This document shows positions 12,560 through 24,267 of a DNA stretch of 64,000 nt, one piece after another (within the stretch, counting starts at the first letter, position 1; the number at the start of each line of letters is the position of its first letter). A program made the position numbers and the translations under genes. This DNA comes from Angiostrongylus vasorum (lineage: Eukaryota > Nematoda > Chromadorea > Rhabditida > Metastrongylidae): NCBI GenBank assembly GCA_018806985.1, contig JADANN010000468.1:186001-250000 (forward strand), written 5' to 3'. The notes beneath the pieces are model-generated. The model was not told where the DNA came from. It worked only from the letters and a program-made list of their open reading frames with translations, and did no database searches.

Positions 12560-14640
12560 AACGCTTCAACGACGCAAACGGAAAGATGAAAATCTGAACA
12601 ATAATTACACGATCACCGGGTTCTCGAAAAAACCCACCGTTTTTTTATCAAATATCAATCAGCATCAAATAGAGGTGAAAACCAAGAGGCGGCGACACTA
12701 CCACCACCTACTTTACCTAGAACGTTTTTTTAGACAGCAGGACCTCAACGACGGAATTGACACAAAAATTCCGCCTGTTTTCGAGGCGGCGTTCTCAACA
12801 CTCTTAATCACTATCGCGATAGAAGATTTATCTCTAACCTCACAGCCTCACAAAAATGTGGTCTGCGAGAAATTAGAGATTTAATAAATTCAAAGAACAT
12901 TAGACTATCAGTTAGTGATAAGGGGAGAATTCGTAGTTATTCTTCGCCAGCTAGGTGTTAAGATAACTGAAGAACATCTTAGTGATGTTACCCTTTATCG
13001 TCCATCATCACCTGAAAGAGAATACAAAAGTCAATATCGAAAACTAAACAACCAGAACAACCAGTGGGTCAAAGTGGCAAAGGCGGCGGGCTTAAAATTG
13101 TCGGTTATTTTGCACTTTAAAGTCGATACACCAAAATGCCTCGTCTTATACCTATTTATTAAAACACATATGTTGGTATCACCTGATGATCTTGCGACAA
13201 CTAATCCATCATCATACAAGGTTAGACCAATCATCAGCTGTGAAGACGGGCCAACGGAAAGGGTAACCTAGTTTCTAAGCCTCATACTAACCCAGTTGCT
13301 TAAATATATTCAAGCTCACCTCACGAACACCCAAATGTTCCTAGAACGTCTGCGTAACGCGTCTCCTAATAACGTGTACGTGATGGAGCCTGTCCGCGTT
13401 GTACACCAACATATCGAATGACTCCGCAATGCAAGCCATCTTCGAACTTCTTGTTTAACATGAAGGATGAATAAACATGCATGGCTTGTCCATCCAGCAG
13501 CTAATGGCTCTCTTAAAGGAGTGCCTAAACTGCTCGATTTTCAGATGGTCTGGGAAATATTTCGCCCAAATAAGGGGGGTTGGCAATGGGACAGCGACTG
13601 GCACCAAGCCTTGCCATTGCGTTTATGTCTAAAGTGGAAGCCCCCCGTTCTCGGTCTCCGGCAGCTGCTCTACTGCAGGTACATAGATCTTTATTTTGTC
13701 GTCTTCTCTACGCAAGAATAGATGGACAAATGCTTCGGAATTATTGAACGAGCACTCTGAGTACATTAAATTCACGTGGGAGAAACAGAGAAAAAACTGG
13801 CTTCCGTTTTTCAAACGTTCAAATAAGCCTATCAAGTAGCGGTTACATGACAAAGTGGTACCGAAGGCCAAGTAAAAAAGAACATCCTCGTTCAATCCCT
13901 TTCTTCCCACCATTCACATACAAAGAGAGGGCTTGTGAGCAGCCACCTCTGTGTGCACAAGTAGGGAACTAAAGGAAGAATCGCGCAACTTGGCTCGCCA
14001 TCTCCAGTGGCTACGAAATAGTAACCCCACGAGCTAAGTTTAGAAGGAGAGCGACGCCCCCGAAACGAAGGGTTTGGCCGAAACAAAATCCCGTTTATCT
14101 TGCCCTTCATTAGCGATGAAATAAGTGTAGCGATAAAGCGATGCTTAAGAAGGGCAGATCTAGAGGAATCGGCAGGGATAGTTGAAATATCACTGGATGC
14201 TCTACGTCGTCAGTTAGTTCGTAACCGCCTGTATGACCGTCTACGTGAAACACCAAATTGCGTAATTTCCCTTACGGCAGAGACAGTGACTGTATGAGTT
14301 CAGGTAGGACATACCTGATCTCTTGTAGTACTTGCGGAGACGAATATATCGGCGAAACGGGCAGACTTTTTATGCATCCGCATAAAAGAACACCTAGATG
14401 GCAAACGAAAATCAAAACAAGGCACGCCACTAGGGGACGCATAATATACAAAAGCATAGTGGAGACGACTTTGATATGAAAGTCGCTATCCTCGCGCGGA
14501 TACCAACGCGCAAACTCCTCGAGGCTTTTTGGATAAATGCCAAAAAATCCCTACAATGAATAGCAGGGAGGAATGCCCCGAGATCACACGTGTTGATCTG
14601 GGGAGGTGTTGTCGTCAACCATATACGACTCTGAGCCACT
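12560..14640 (+). mobile_element. Penelope-like element with RT and GIY-YIG endonuclease (decayed)
   Basis: Plus-strand blocks: KVRPIISCEDGPTERVT (13220-13270), LLKYIQAHLTNTQMFLERL (13300-13350), HAWLVHPAANGSLKGVPKLL, KWKPPVLGLRQLLYCRYID (about 13630-13690), an Arg-rich linker, then MSSGRTYLISCSTCGDEYIG (14293 on), the GIY-YIG nuclease core (YLIS...YIGETGR) with preceding cysteine, and a tail with RKLLEAFW-like and EECPEITR blocks (about 14500-14590). Penelope-like elements couple RT to a GIY-YIG nuclease. The palm reads YIDL instead of YIDD, and many stops are present, so it is inactive. Confidence 0.85.
14258..14479 (+). pseudogene. GIY-YIG endonuclease domain of the Penelope-like element
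   Basis: Open frame with DCMSSGRTYLISCSTCGDEY, then IGETGRLFMHPHKRTPRW. The GIY-YIG pair is here YLI..YIG and the downstream Arg of GETGR is retained. A frameshift follows before the HLDGKRK-equivalent. Confidence 0.8.
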
Positions 14641-14699
14641 GTTCTTCCTTGGTGGAAGACAGGTAAAAAAAAGCGGTGGGTTTTTTCGAGAAGCCGTAG

Positions 14700-15256
14700 T
14701 TCGTGTAATTATCGTTCAGATTTTTCGTCCTTCTGTTTGTAATAACTTCCTGAATCCTAAACAAAAATCACCACAGCAATGAAATATCTGGTATCTACAA
14801 GAATATGTTTGATATCGTCGATTAGTCGACAAAATGCAGCAAGAACTGCTTCTTCTAACTGCATTGAAGCAATTCCATTCTGCGTTAATGCCTGACCAAG
14901 CATTAGTTTCCGCTAAAGGCACTGTTGGGAATAGTAAGAGAGAACCTATGAGCTTGAGAAAGCTATAACCACATATCAAGCCGGGTGATTTTCCTTTGTA
15001 TTCTCCTCAGTCTGCCTGCCATTATGTTGAAAGCTCCCTAAGCGCCCGTTTTCTCCCTGCTTAGTTCCGAAGCTAAATTATTCATCATATCGAGTTGTCG
15101 ACGTAGATAAACATAGCTGGAAGATTCAGAGATACTGATTTCGCAGACCAAGAATGGGGCATGAGAAACGATGCTTTCCCACGAACATCGCTTTCTCGAC
15201 AACCAAACGAAGGCCGATTTCTTCAAAAAACGCTGTCGAAATCTGTTAATAATCAT
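14700..15256 (-). mobile_element. LINE reverse transcriptase C-terminal fragment
   Basis: Minus strand: ISISESSSYVYLRRQLDMMN, then NLASELSREKTGA, GAFNIMAGRLRRIQRK and TRLDMWL correspond to the post-palm region of RTE-like LINEs (SYVYLGRxxNMxNDL...RRxAAWxAF). Intervening stops show it is decayed. It directly follows the Penelope-like element in the opposite orientation. Confidence 0.7.
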
Positions 15257-15324
15257 CCTTCATTGCTAATGCTTGAAGTTAAAATAACAATGCAATGTAT
15301 TGCCTCTGGATGAAAAGAATAAAA

Positions 15325-15600
15325 AAGGAGAAAGCTCTCGGTGTTGATTAATCCCTGAGGGATGCGTCATGCATTCCACTTCATTAAGCACCGTTTGGAG
15401 GTAACTGAATGCATATCTGACCTTTATAATGACTCGCGGTGGTCTACCGGTGTATCGAGCCTCCTGCTATCCTCCCAGACAAGTGGGGTACCAATTTTCC
15501 GGTCACGGAGGAATGGATGGCTTCGTGAGCCATGGGCGCGGGGATCGATTCCACATGTATGTTGGAGGGCCTCTCAGACCACTGCGCCACACGCGCCAGC
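15325..15600 (-). repeat. Family-A SINE-like repeat
   Basis: Head GGCGCGTGTGGCGCAGTGG on the right; tail AAAGCTCTCGGTGTTGAT on the left; internal CAAGTGGGGTACC and GGAGGATAGCAGGAGG. A well-preserved copy. Confidence 0.85.
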
Positions 15601-15684
15601 CTCTAGATTGCTCTCAAAATATATATCTGTACGTACTTAGTACTATCAATCTGGCTGTTCAGTACCAACACTTATGTCTCAGAA

Positions 15685-15810
15685 ACAATGATGCTGAGAT
15701 ATAAGCAAAACTCTGGACTCCAGGTAAGCTTCAAACCTGCGGTTACCCTTTCCGGAGATTCACGTGTCATACACTGTACAACCGAGACCTTGGCTTTGCT
15801 TTCCCCCTCA
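15685..15810 (-). repeat. Family-C SINE-like repeat (partial)
   Basis: AATGATGCTGAGATATAAGC, GCAAAACTCTGGACTCC and TTCAAACCTGCGGTTACC are the minus-strand form; it lies next to the family-A copy. Confidence 0.65.
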
Positions 15811-15899
15811 CACTGTTTTTTTACCCCAACGGTGCTATCACCATTCAATTATACCTTAGTGGGGTCAAAAGAATTCTTTCAAGTCATTGAATATGAGAA

Positions 15900-16985
15900 A
15901 AAATGGCGTCTTGTACTCCTGCGAAAGCACATTAAGTTTCAACTGAGTGTGAATACGACACATCGTGCCAAATTCTTTTGAGCGCTTTCTTGGATGCTGT
16001 TTTTCCTCCAATTTTCCAAAAAATACTTTTGAGAACAACTTGAATGAACAGCTTGCCACCACTGGCAGCCAAATTTAGCAATAATTTTCAGTATTGCATA
16101 GCGCCTATCACGTGCAAAAACAGAGCCATGCTGGTTTTCCATTGATTCTGAACAATGCATTCTGACAAGTAACATGGGAAAAGCAAATTAATGTGTTGGT
16201 TGGTGAAGTCTGATAGTACACCATGCTCGAGTCTGATCCCATCGGAAACGTGACGTGTTGCACGAAATCTTCTTCCATGTCCACCCTAATCCGATTTAGA
16301 GGTAGGCTGGATGTAAAACCGATTGGAGTAGAAATTGCAGACTTCCTCCACTGCCCCTCTGAATGCAGTGATCATCCGTTCTAGAGGCTGGAGAGCAATA
16401 ATTTCACTTGTGTATCTGACGAAATCCAGAAATTTGTTGCGATTGTTTTTCTCAACTTCTGCAGCATCAACCAATACTCCTCCTTCTCTAGCATATTTTT
16501 TATCCACTTCTATGCAAAGATTTAGGAATTCAGACATAGGTTTGTGGTTGCCTACGACTCGCGAAGCTTCATTTTGGCGCATTTGCTCAGAGGTTTCACG
16601 GTATATGGTCCACGTGGCCACCTTAGAATGCCCAGCTTCTTTCATACTTGCGCGATGCTGCTGAAAGATAACAGGTACTTCCCAAAAACCGAAAAAAACA
16701 GCTGCACAAGACCCAATTAACGGCTTTTTAAGTATTAGACTTCCGGGAAGCTTCCTTATTTCTGCAAAAAAAATTTTGGCTAAGGAAGTCACAAGGTCTG
16801 ACACTGACGATGGCTTCTACAATTCGAGTTAAGCAGCCAACTGTTTATCCCATTCATTCAATTCCAAGTCGTGGGTTTCGATGTGAAGTTCTTGAGATGT
16901 TGTCCTGCAGCCAATATTGGCTCGTAAACGGCGTGTATGATCTAAGAAAAACTTCTCAACTCTCTCTCTCGTCACTGTAGCTAAA
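15900..16985 (-). pseudogene. Unassigned coding-like relic
   Basis: Minus strand. A 172-codon open segment (16804-16286) reads SLAKIFFAEIRKLPGS, WTIYRETSEQMRQNEASRVV, EFLNLCIEVDKKYAREGG, NRNKFLDFVRYTSEI and FRGAVEEVC. Immediately upstream, in frame but past a stop, is RERVEKFFLDHTRRL, RANIGCRTTSQELHI, NEWDKQLAA. The composition is protein-like (charged, helical) and unlike a random AT-rich frame, but I recognise no family and see no clear gene model. It could be a decayed transposon protein or a pseudogene. Confidence 0.35.
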
Positions 16986-17234
16986 TGTCTGAGCCTAACC
17001 GACGTAAAGCCGGCACAAGTACACGATTTTTCAAAGGCACGAGTCCGATTTCTCTAGACGGATTGACGTTCAAGGCTAAACAGGCAAACGTGAAAACACC
17101 AATTACAGAAGATCATCTATTACCACAATTTTCAAAAAAGATTCTTTCGGAATATCGTAAAAGCCGTATAGCTGGCGGCGTCGTCTCGCATTTGGACTAC
17201 TCCAGTTACAGGAACGGCAAGTCTGATGGTAAGT
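16985..17234 (+). other. Possible first coding exon of an unknown gene
   Basis: ATG follows a CACTGTAG acceptor-like site at 16980. The reading is MSEPNRRKAGTSTRF, FKGTSPISLDGLTFKAK, PITEDHLLPQFSKKIL and SHLDYSSYRNGKSD, ending at a strong donor TGATG|GTAAGTCC. A further coding-like stretch in another frame (SSNENSNASYKDGLEDY) follows about 25 bp after that donor, so the alternative is a frameshifted longer ORF. The family is unknown. Confidence 0.35.
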
Positions 17235-17299
17235 CCGACAAAGAGAAATCATCAGATCTTCAAATGAGAATTCTAATGCTAGCTATAAAGATGGACTAG

Positions 17300-17780
17300 A
17301 AGATTACTCAAGTCGCTGTTCTTTTGATTCGGAAATATTGGTCTTTCTTTTGTGAAGCTTTTAAATTACAGACCATAATAAAATTATAACTTTTACGTAG
17401 AAAATAACTCAATCCAAAATGCGATCTATAAATGTAGACATGTCTCAAGAAGGATGAAGAATAGCTTCTCTAGAACATCAATGGTGACACCGTTGCACTG
17501 AGATAAAGGAGGAGAGAACAAAAAACTCATAAATAGATAACAACAACGATACCTCTGGAGTGTAAAAAATGTTCTATTCGAAAAACCAGATATCCACAGT
17601 TCATCTGTTCATGAGTGTGCGAGTATCACTCTGTGATCTCTACAGCTGTGCATACAGCCCCTAGTTCCCTAAGGGAAGTCGCTATGAATCACATCATGAT
17701 TCACGAATGCGTCCACTGATTTTTGTAGGTGGCCACTCAACGAACGCTTGCATCGCCTTGTGGTGAGTTCAATGGTTGCC
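17300..17780. other. Unassigned DNA
   Basis: No gene or repeat recognised. Confidence 0.5.
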
Positions 17781-17781
17781 A

Positions 17782-18270
17782 TCATCCACCTACCGTCGAC
17801 TCTTCTGTTTGTATAATCGACCCATATGTTTCTTCCAAGTTTTTCCAGTTTCTAAAGCACATCTTCTTGGATTTTATAGACAACGTGGTTTTCGAAAATT
17901 TTAACTGTGCAGACGCTTGATGTTGCTGTCCGAGCGGAAGCGATGGTTGAAAGATCCATCTACCTCTAAACCATATCCAGAGCACTGAGAGGTTCGCTAA
18001 GTTAAAAAGGTGCGTGCGAAACTTCGAGTTTAAAAGTTTATCGGTGATTTCACTGAGAGGTTCGGATCCAATCCATGTTACTGTCATCCTCCCAACTTCT
18101 TTCACTTCGTCTGGTTTCAGCTTCTTGGACATTGTCTCTGCTTTAGTGCTATTCTTGGAAAGACGGCAATTTCGCCAACAAAACGAAAGTTTCTCAAGAA
18201 TTTTTAATCAATGCGCATCTTATTCTCCTTCCAGTCGATCGAAATCTTTATTCGCTGCAATGTGAAATGG
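17782..18270 (-). other. Unassigned coding-like segment
   Basis: Minus strand: MSKKLKPDEVKEVGRMTVTW, IGSEPLSEITDKLLNSKF and RTHLFNLANLSVL look protein-like. Upstream ISIDWKENKMRID follows a TTGCAG. It may belong with the relic at 15900-16985 in the same orientation. No family assignment. Confidence 0.3.
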
Positions 18271-19149
18271 TAAACAGCATCGGCTGGAACCTTCTCCATA
18301 AGGAGATGGCATGAGGTGAGTTCAATAACAGTCAATTAGAGTTCTAATATAGCATGGGTCAACTCTACGGTCTGATGAGAGCCATGATACGGTTTTGCGA
18401 ACTTGTTCATACACTGTCTAGCGCGTTTTAGTTCCTGCTAACAGTTAAAAGCGTACGTGACATTCCTAACAGATTTTTTATGACACTAGGAATGGTTTAA
18501 GCGTGGTTCACGTAGGAAAATATCTCCCCGTTGCTTAACTGGGAGGACTACATCCAAAGTTCCTAGTAGGCATACCAAGACAATCTTTTGAAGAGCTTGC
18601 GGAGCCTCCTAAAGAATGGAAATCAACCCTAACTGTAAAATTTTTATGTGGCTACGCTTCTTATGCACGCGTTCGAGCGTGGGCGAGTTCCTCCAGTTGT
18701 CAAAGATCCTTCCCTTGTCCGGATAATTCTTCGTATGAAGACAAATCTATGGAACGAGTGTTCACTGTGAATCATATCTTCTAAATTATTATAGGGCGTG
18801 TCTAACTCGCTCGCACAGTTTCTAAAGTATCAATCGATGATACTGATCTTTTTTGACACTTGGGCTGGAGGTGACGGATCGCCAAATAATGTAAAATGTC
18901 CTCATATGATTGAATAGACAGTAAAACGATTAACGAAATGGCTTACGCCACCGACATTTCATGGGAAGATGTTTTCGAAGTGATAAAGTTACCGTCATTT
19001 AATTAGAGTGCTCTTCCCTTCTCTCTCATCGGTCTTCTTCCCTTTCGTCTCTTATAGTCATGTGGTTTTCAATATGAACTGTCACCCCAACAGGGGCGTG
19101 AAACTCGGCATTGCACGAAATCGTTCTGGCATTGTAAACTCAAAGCAAG
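18271..19149. other. Unassigned DNA
   Basis: Possibly decayed LINE sequence near 19030-19100 (IENHM-like on the minus strand) but too weak to call. Confidence 0.4.
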
Positions 19150-20190
19150 TAACCTCTCTATGGAATGTCAATGACATGTTGTTTTGATATGTTTCCAATG
19201 TCGCCCTACGCAAATTTTGTTTGTCTCCTACCACCTGCTTTATCTCGTGGCGTCAAGACGGACGTGTGCAAGGTACCAAAAGTGATTTGTTGCTGGATGA
19301 GAAAATTCCTCATCTGTTCCCTGAATGTAGCCCTAATGAAGCGTTCTCAGTTCTTTGCCGGATACTAGCAGTTATTTGATCGGAAGGAAGTGCTGTGGCG
19401 ATATCCATTCCAGCTAATAATAGACCACATGGATGATTCGGAACGTTGCACTAGACAGAATAACATTGTGGAAATATAGGAACAAAAGCAAACCGGTCAC
19501 CTGAAGACGCACAGCAAGCAGGATAGGCTCATACATGGTAACACAGAAAAAAAAGAATATTGAAGTAGAGCGCAAATAAGGAAAAGACGGCGTCACACAA
19601 AGGACAGAAGTCCTTATACAAGAAAATGGGTGGCAATCGCTTCTTGTTCAATCTACGCGACCAAGAAAGCGACTAACGGAGAAAATGGCTTTGGAATAAA
19701 TGTTCAGCGCAGTGCTCCCAAACTTAGATGGTCTAGAAAGACCCTCAGATTTTAATTCCAGACACTCTAGAATGACTTTGACCTTTTAGAATCGAATCAT
19801 TTACGCACTTCTCCTACGCTATGCAAAGCTTTGCACCAGGAGGCCAGATATTTTCATTACTGGTAGTTTTTCGGGTTTCCTCAATGTATATCTAGACCAC
19901 CTATATTTCGTATATATTATATTCGACCAGAGAAACTTCGAACCATCCTCACGTCGCAGTGCAGTCCATCGCTGCAGCTCTCTGTTCAAGTCAAAATGCC
20001 TCATGCGTGAATGCACTTCTTGAACAAGCGACAACGTCGTCGGCGAAAAGATGGTTTGACGGAAATTTTCCATCAATATGCTTGTCTTCCTCGTCTCAAT
20101 ATGTAGGGCACACCGAGAAAGCATATGTACGCCAAGCACAGCAGAGAAAAAACTTCATAATTTGGATTTATCTACGTTGCAAAAATTAGA
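19150..20190 (-). mobile_element. LINE reverse transcriptase fragments
   Basis: Minus strand: KHIDGKFPSNHLFADDVVAC (about 20100-20030) is an RT palm with an FADD box and corresponds to 9440-9500 of copy 1. About 700 bp on, ERFIRATFREQMRNFLIQQQ (19350-19290) matches the LINE C-terminal block ERxLLGxTLRDQMRN. The piece between is too decayed to follow. Confidence 0.6.
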
Positions 20191-20633
20191 GGACCACTAA
20201 AAAGTGGTGTTTCATCTATGTTAAATCGCTATGCGTCACCTGAGAACGTGCTACGTAGCTTAGGACTGGCCTGGTTGGGATGCGTTAATGAAAGACATCT
20301 GCGAGTAATTCATTCGCTGTCGAGTTGTCGCTCCTTCCATGCACTTTTGATGGCCACATTTTTCCTTTTGAAACTAAAGTTGTTAGGTCTACAACTCTAC
20401 AACTATTTACAGTAGTACAGAAGAGCTATTATTTCTATGTTTTGTATGTTACAGCTTACTTCTTAGTTATTTTTTACGTCTTGTAATGAGCTCATTATGT
20501 TGAAATATTACTGTAGGTAGACAAAATTTGATTACGATAATTAACACAGGGCAGACAACGAATAAAAAGAGAAGAATTCACCAGCTTCGAACTACCATAA
20601 GGTTCTCCTACAAATCAAAAAATATTTCTTATT
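20191..20633. other. Unassigned DNA
   Basis: AT-rich; nothing recognised. Confidence 0.5.
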
Positions 20634-20919
20634 TGATAAAAGGATAGCGCATAAAGCTCTCGGCGTTGATCAATCTCTGAGGGATGCGCCTTGCATTCGA
20701 CTTCACTAAGCATCGTTGGAGGTGATTGAATGAATATATGGCCTTTACACTGACTCGCGATGGCCTCTCTATGTATCGAATCAGTGCTGCTATCCTCCGA
20801 GACAAGTTCAATGCCAATCTGTCTACCCCCAAAGTGATGGATGCTTGGTGGGGAGCCTAGGGCCGACGATCGACCCCATGTGTATAGGGCGCAGCTAACC
20901 ACAGCGCTACATGCGTCCT
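20634..20919 (-). repeat. Family-A SINE-like repeat
   Basis: Head GGACGCATGTAGCGCTGTGG on the right; tail AAAGCTCTCGGCGTTGATCA on the left; flanking TATTTCTTATTTGA and TATTTTTTGTTTGA may be a worn target-site duplication. Confidence 0.85.
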
Positions 20920-20980
20920 CTATTTTTTGTTTGAGGATACTGGAGTCAAATTATTTGAGGGGGAATATGCTAACAAAAAA

Positions 20981-21270
20981 GGGTGCGCAGTGATTCGAGG
21001 TGTGCTGCAACATATACATCGTTCTTAGTTGGATCTCGCAACGGACTCTCCAATCCTTCCATCCATCCAAGGTCGGAAAATTGGTTTCAGATCTGTCTAG
21101 GAGGATAGCAGCACAGACTTGACACATCGGCAGACCATCATCAAAATTCATTGTATTTCATTTCATAGGCCATATATGTCTCCGATCACCTCAAGCGATG
21201 CTCGATGAGGCCCAATGCATTGTGCATCTATCTGGGATTAATCAGCGCCGAAAGCCTCAACCTTTATCTT
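20981..21270 (+). repeat. Family-A SINE-like repeat (diverged)
   Basis: GGGTGCGCAGTGATTCGAGG head, AAGGTCGGAAAATTGG and GAGGATAGCAGCACAGAC body, and GATTAATCAGCGCCGAAAGC tail. It sits tail-out next to the preceding copy in opposite orientation. Confidence 0.75.
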
Positions 21271-21339
21271 CTATGCTAACGATTTCGAAAATGCCTAAAG
21301 TACGTTCTTCTCTTCTCTTGCTGTTTCTATTCATGGTTC

Positions 21340-21640
21340 GAGCTTAACGCAGTGGGTAGTGATGCCGTCTAGAAACCAGGTACTGGTTCGACCTCATTCC
21401 CAGCGCTCTCCTTCAATCCATTTGGGAGAATCCTAGCTCGGCTATCTCCAAGACTGCAAGAAGAATTGACTCGACCAGCATTCCGCCTCATACAGAAGAG
21501 AAGATAGAGGAGATCTTCAAGAAGCAGCCGAAACAACATGCGAAATGTTCGGAGACCACCGTGAGGGATAAATCGAGGGAAAAAGAGTCAAATGCAAGAA
21601 GCGCTAGGAACCGCACAGTAGATGTGATGATGGGTAAGTA
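21340..21640 (+). repeat. Family-B SINE-like repeat
   Basis: CGCAGTGGGTAGTGATG and TGGTTCGACCTC are tRNA-like boxes; GAATTGACTCGACCAGCATT, AAGCAGCCGAAACAACATGC and CCGCACAGTAGATGTGATG match the copy at 27293. Confidence 0.8.
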
Positions 21641-21644
21641 AAAA

Positions 21645-22088
21645 AAATAAATTGACAAATTTTTCTTTTTTGACTGACTGAAATTGACTTTTTTTCGTAC
21701 CAGAAGACATGAAAGAAAATTAAACAAAAGCATTGACAGTAAAGAACTCGAAGACTACCATGAGTCCGCAAGTTGGTATATTTTTTTCATGTTTCCAAAA
21801 ACTAACGGCTATCATTATTCATTAACTTAGCGGAAATTGCAGAAAACTTAGTAAAAACTAGCCTATTATTAATAAAAAGGTTGGCTGCTAGAATTACCGA
21901 CCGATGATCAACCAATTATTGAAAATTGTCGGTTAGCAAACATAGCATTTCCATGCTACCCCTTAGCTGATTAAATATCCACTGCAGTCAGTTTAGAAAT
22001 ATTTCAATAGTATAGGAGCACAGCAAACTATAAGGTACGGCTTGTTTGTAAGGAAGTCAATGCTTAAGCCTCGCCACAGCATAAGGAA
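21645..22088. other. Unassigned DNA
   Basis: Nothing recognised. Confidence 0.5.
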
Positions 22089-22090
22089 TA

Positions 22091-22245
22091 ACACGTTTGG
22101 CATTGATTTATGCTTCAGGGAAACGCCATGCATTAGAGACTATTCCTAGCATCGAGAGGTGATCGAATGCATATTGGGCCTTAGCATTACTTGGGTAACG
22201 TCTCGACTATCAAATGCGTATCTTATCCTCCCAGACAAGTACACG
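22091..22245 (-). repeat. Family-A SINE-like repeat (3' part only)
   Basis: GGCATTGATTTATGCTTCAG, GCCATGCATTAGAGAC and ATCGAATGCATATTGGGCC correspond to the tail half; the tRNA-like head is missing. Confidence 0.6.
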
Positions 22246-22430
22246 AGCGATTTTTCGATATACTCACTCTACCTTCAGAATATTCAACGAAAGTCTCGGT
22301 TTCATTCCCTTCAATGATTTGGGCACATTTATTGGGGTACGAAAAACATATTTTATTTTCTTGGACTATTCATCTAATCTCAAAAATATTAGTTGTCCAT
22401 TTGCTGGCCATTCAGTTAGTCATTGTTAAC

Positions 22431-22572
22431 GATGTTCACATTCGTCGCTACAACAAGGAAAAATGGAAATGACAGGAACAGATATTCATATTCGTCGCTA
22501 CAAGGAAAATGGAGATGACAGGGACGGATATTCATATTCGTCGCTACAAGGAAAATGGAGGTGACAGGAACA
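22431..22572 (+). repeat. 46-50 bp tandem repeat, three units
   Basis: Units start at 22431, 22481 and 22527 with GATRTTCAYATTCGTCGCTA and end in ATGACAGGRACR. Units 2 and 3 are 46 bp and nearly identical; unit 1 is 50 bp. The period is not a multiple of three, so it is not a coding repeat. Confidence 0.95.
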
Positions 22573-22866
22573 TTCGTTTTTCAGTTATGCAAAGTTGTAT
22601 TCTTTGTAAAGTTGGCACACAAATTGGAATTTATCAATCCCGAGATATGCATGTTGTCTTAGATGGAATATGTTTCTATTTAAGCTCTGAAGAGCTAGGT
22701 AACAAAGTAGGCGCTCATTTTGAATTTCTTGGGCGGAATCTGAGACAGGGTTTCCAACAAATAAAGCTATTTTTGCTTTAATTTCACTACGTGACCCGAC
22801 ATCACATGCGTAAAACCGCGCGCACTTCGACCTAGCATTTCCTACATTCAATTCATTTCACTGTAT

Positions 22867-23160
22867 TCACCATCCACGAAGGTCATCAAACTTCTTGCGT
22901 ATGGGTTCGGCTGCTCCTTGAGGTAAATGCTGGTCAAGCCGATTCTTCCTGGAGTCCTGAGATAGTCGTGCTAGGGATCTCCCAAATGAATTCGAGAGTG
23001 AGCTTTTTCCTAGAGAAACATTTGCCAATGTTCCGGAGAAACTGGATGAGAAGCTTAGTGGGACAAGGGCGGGGGTCGAACAAGGGGGCCACATATGTTG
23101 TGTCGTCTGCGTAATGGATGAGATCACTCACACTGTGCTACCAGGTCTGAATCATGATAT
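22867..23160 (-). other. Unassigned open stretch with a YADD-like tetrapeptide
   Basis: Minus strand reads DLIHYADDTTYVAPLF, then LLIQFLRNIGKCFSRKKLTLEF. The YADD could be an RT palm relic, but neighbouring RT blocks are absent. Two overlapping frames are open. Confidence 0.2.
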
Positions 23161-23259
23161 TTCTATAGTTAAAAAAAGGATTGAGAAGTTTAAACCCTCT
23201 GTCTACCTAAAAAAATTTGTGAAGAAGCCCGTTATTCGATAAAGGACGGTATTTGCTGT

Positions 23260-23450
23260 TGACGGGTAATTGCTGGTGAAACTGCTCGATAGAAAACTGG
23301 CTGAGAGATAGGCGAAACGAAGGACCCGCATGGTGTGGTGGTGAAAACGTTAGACCCCGAAAATGGTAATAGCGCATTCGTTCCCCCACCGCAGTCACCT
23401 GCAGTCCGGAGTTTCGCAAATATCTCAGCACCATTGTAGTACTAAAATAG
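23260..23450 (+). repeat. Family-C repeat, subfamily with CGAAACGAAGGACCCGCATG
   Basis: AACTGGCTGAGAGATAGGCG, GGTGTGGTGGTGAAAACG, GGTAATAGCGCATTCGTTCC and TTTCGCAAATATCTCAGCAC. Confidence 0.75.
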
Positions 23451-23959
23451 TTGTGCTAAAGCTTTCTCAGGTAGTCAACGCAGGCTGCAACTGGTTTTGT
23501 GGTTTCGAAGGAGGTTTACCAACTCGTGACTGTGTTTTCTTTTGATTTAGCGGGGTTTCCAAATAAGAAATGTCGAACCCCTTCAAACCAGAAAGAATAA
23601 ACTGGATAAAGAGAGTGTCCGCACACACATGTTTAAAAAAGCACGTTTTCTTTTTTTGAACTACAATAATACAAAAAAGTAAGAAATCGTTGTTCATTTA
23701 GAAAAGGATGCACGAGAATGTTAAAATCAATTTGTGCAGAGTGGAGCTGATCACAAGAGAAAAACCAGACTTGGCCGGATTAAACTAACAGCAAAATAGC
23801 CATGATTTATTGGAAATCCTAAAAGGAACTGGCAAACATTGTTCGCGTAGGTCTATACTGAAACACATGCTCTATACGAGTTAATCGCTTTCATCAATCA
23901 TCCACAGAAAAACAAGATTGACGATGAGCAATACGCAAACCATAAACTCAGTCTCTCCA

Positions 23960-24267
23960 TGTATGTATATGTGTATATATATGTATATATATGTATATAT
24001 GTATATGTATATATATGTGTATATGTATATGTATGTGTATGTGTATATGAATATGAACATGTATATGATATGAATATGTATATGTGTATGTAAATGTGGA
24101 TTTTTATCCTTTATATGTGTATGTATATGTATATGTATATGTATATGTCTATGTCTATGTACATGTATATGTATATGAATATGTATATGCATATGTACAT
24201 GTATATGTATATGAATATGTATATGCATATGTACATGTATATGTATGTGTACATGCATATGTACATG

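Noticed and set aside
19000..19140. LINE C-terminal block (IENHM)
   Set aside because: Five matching residues only; not enough to extend the LINE call.
22867..23131. LINE reverse transcriptase suggested by YADD
   Set aside because: Only the tetrapeptide fits; no flanking RT blocks are visible in either direction, so it was kept only as an unassigned stretch.
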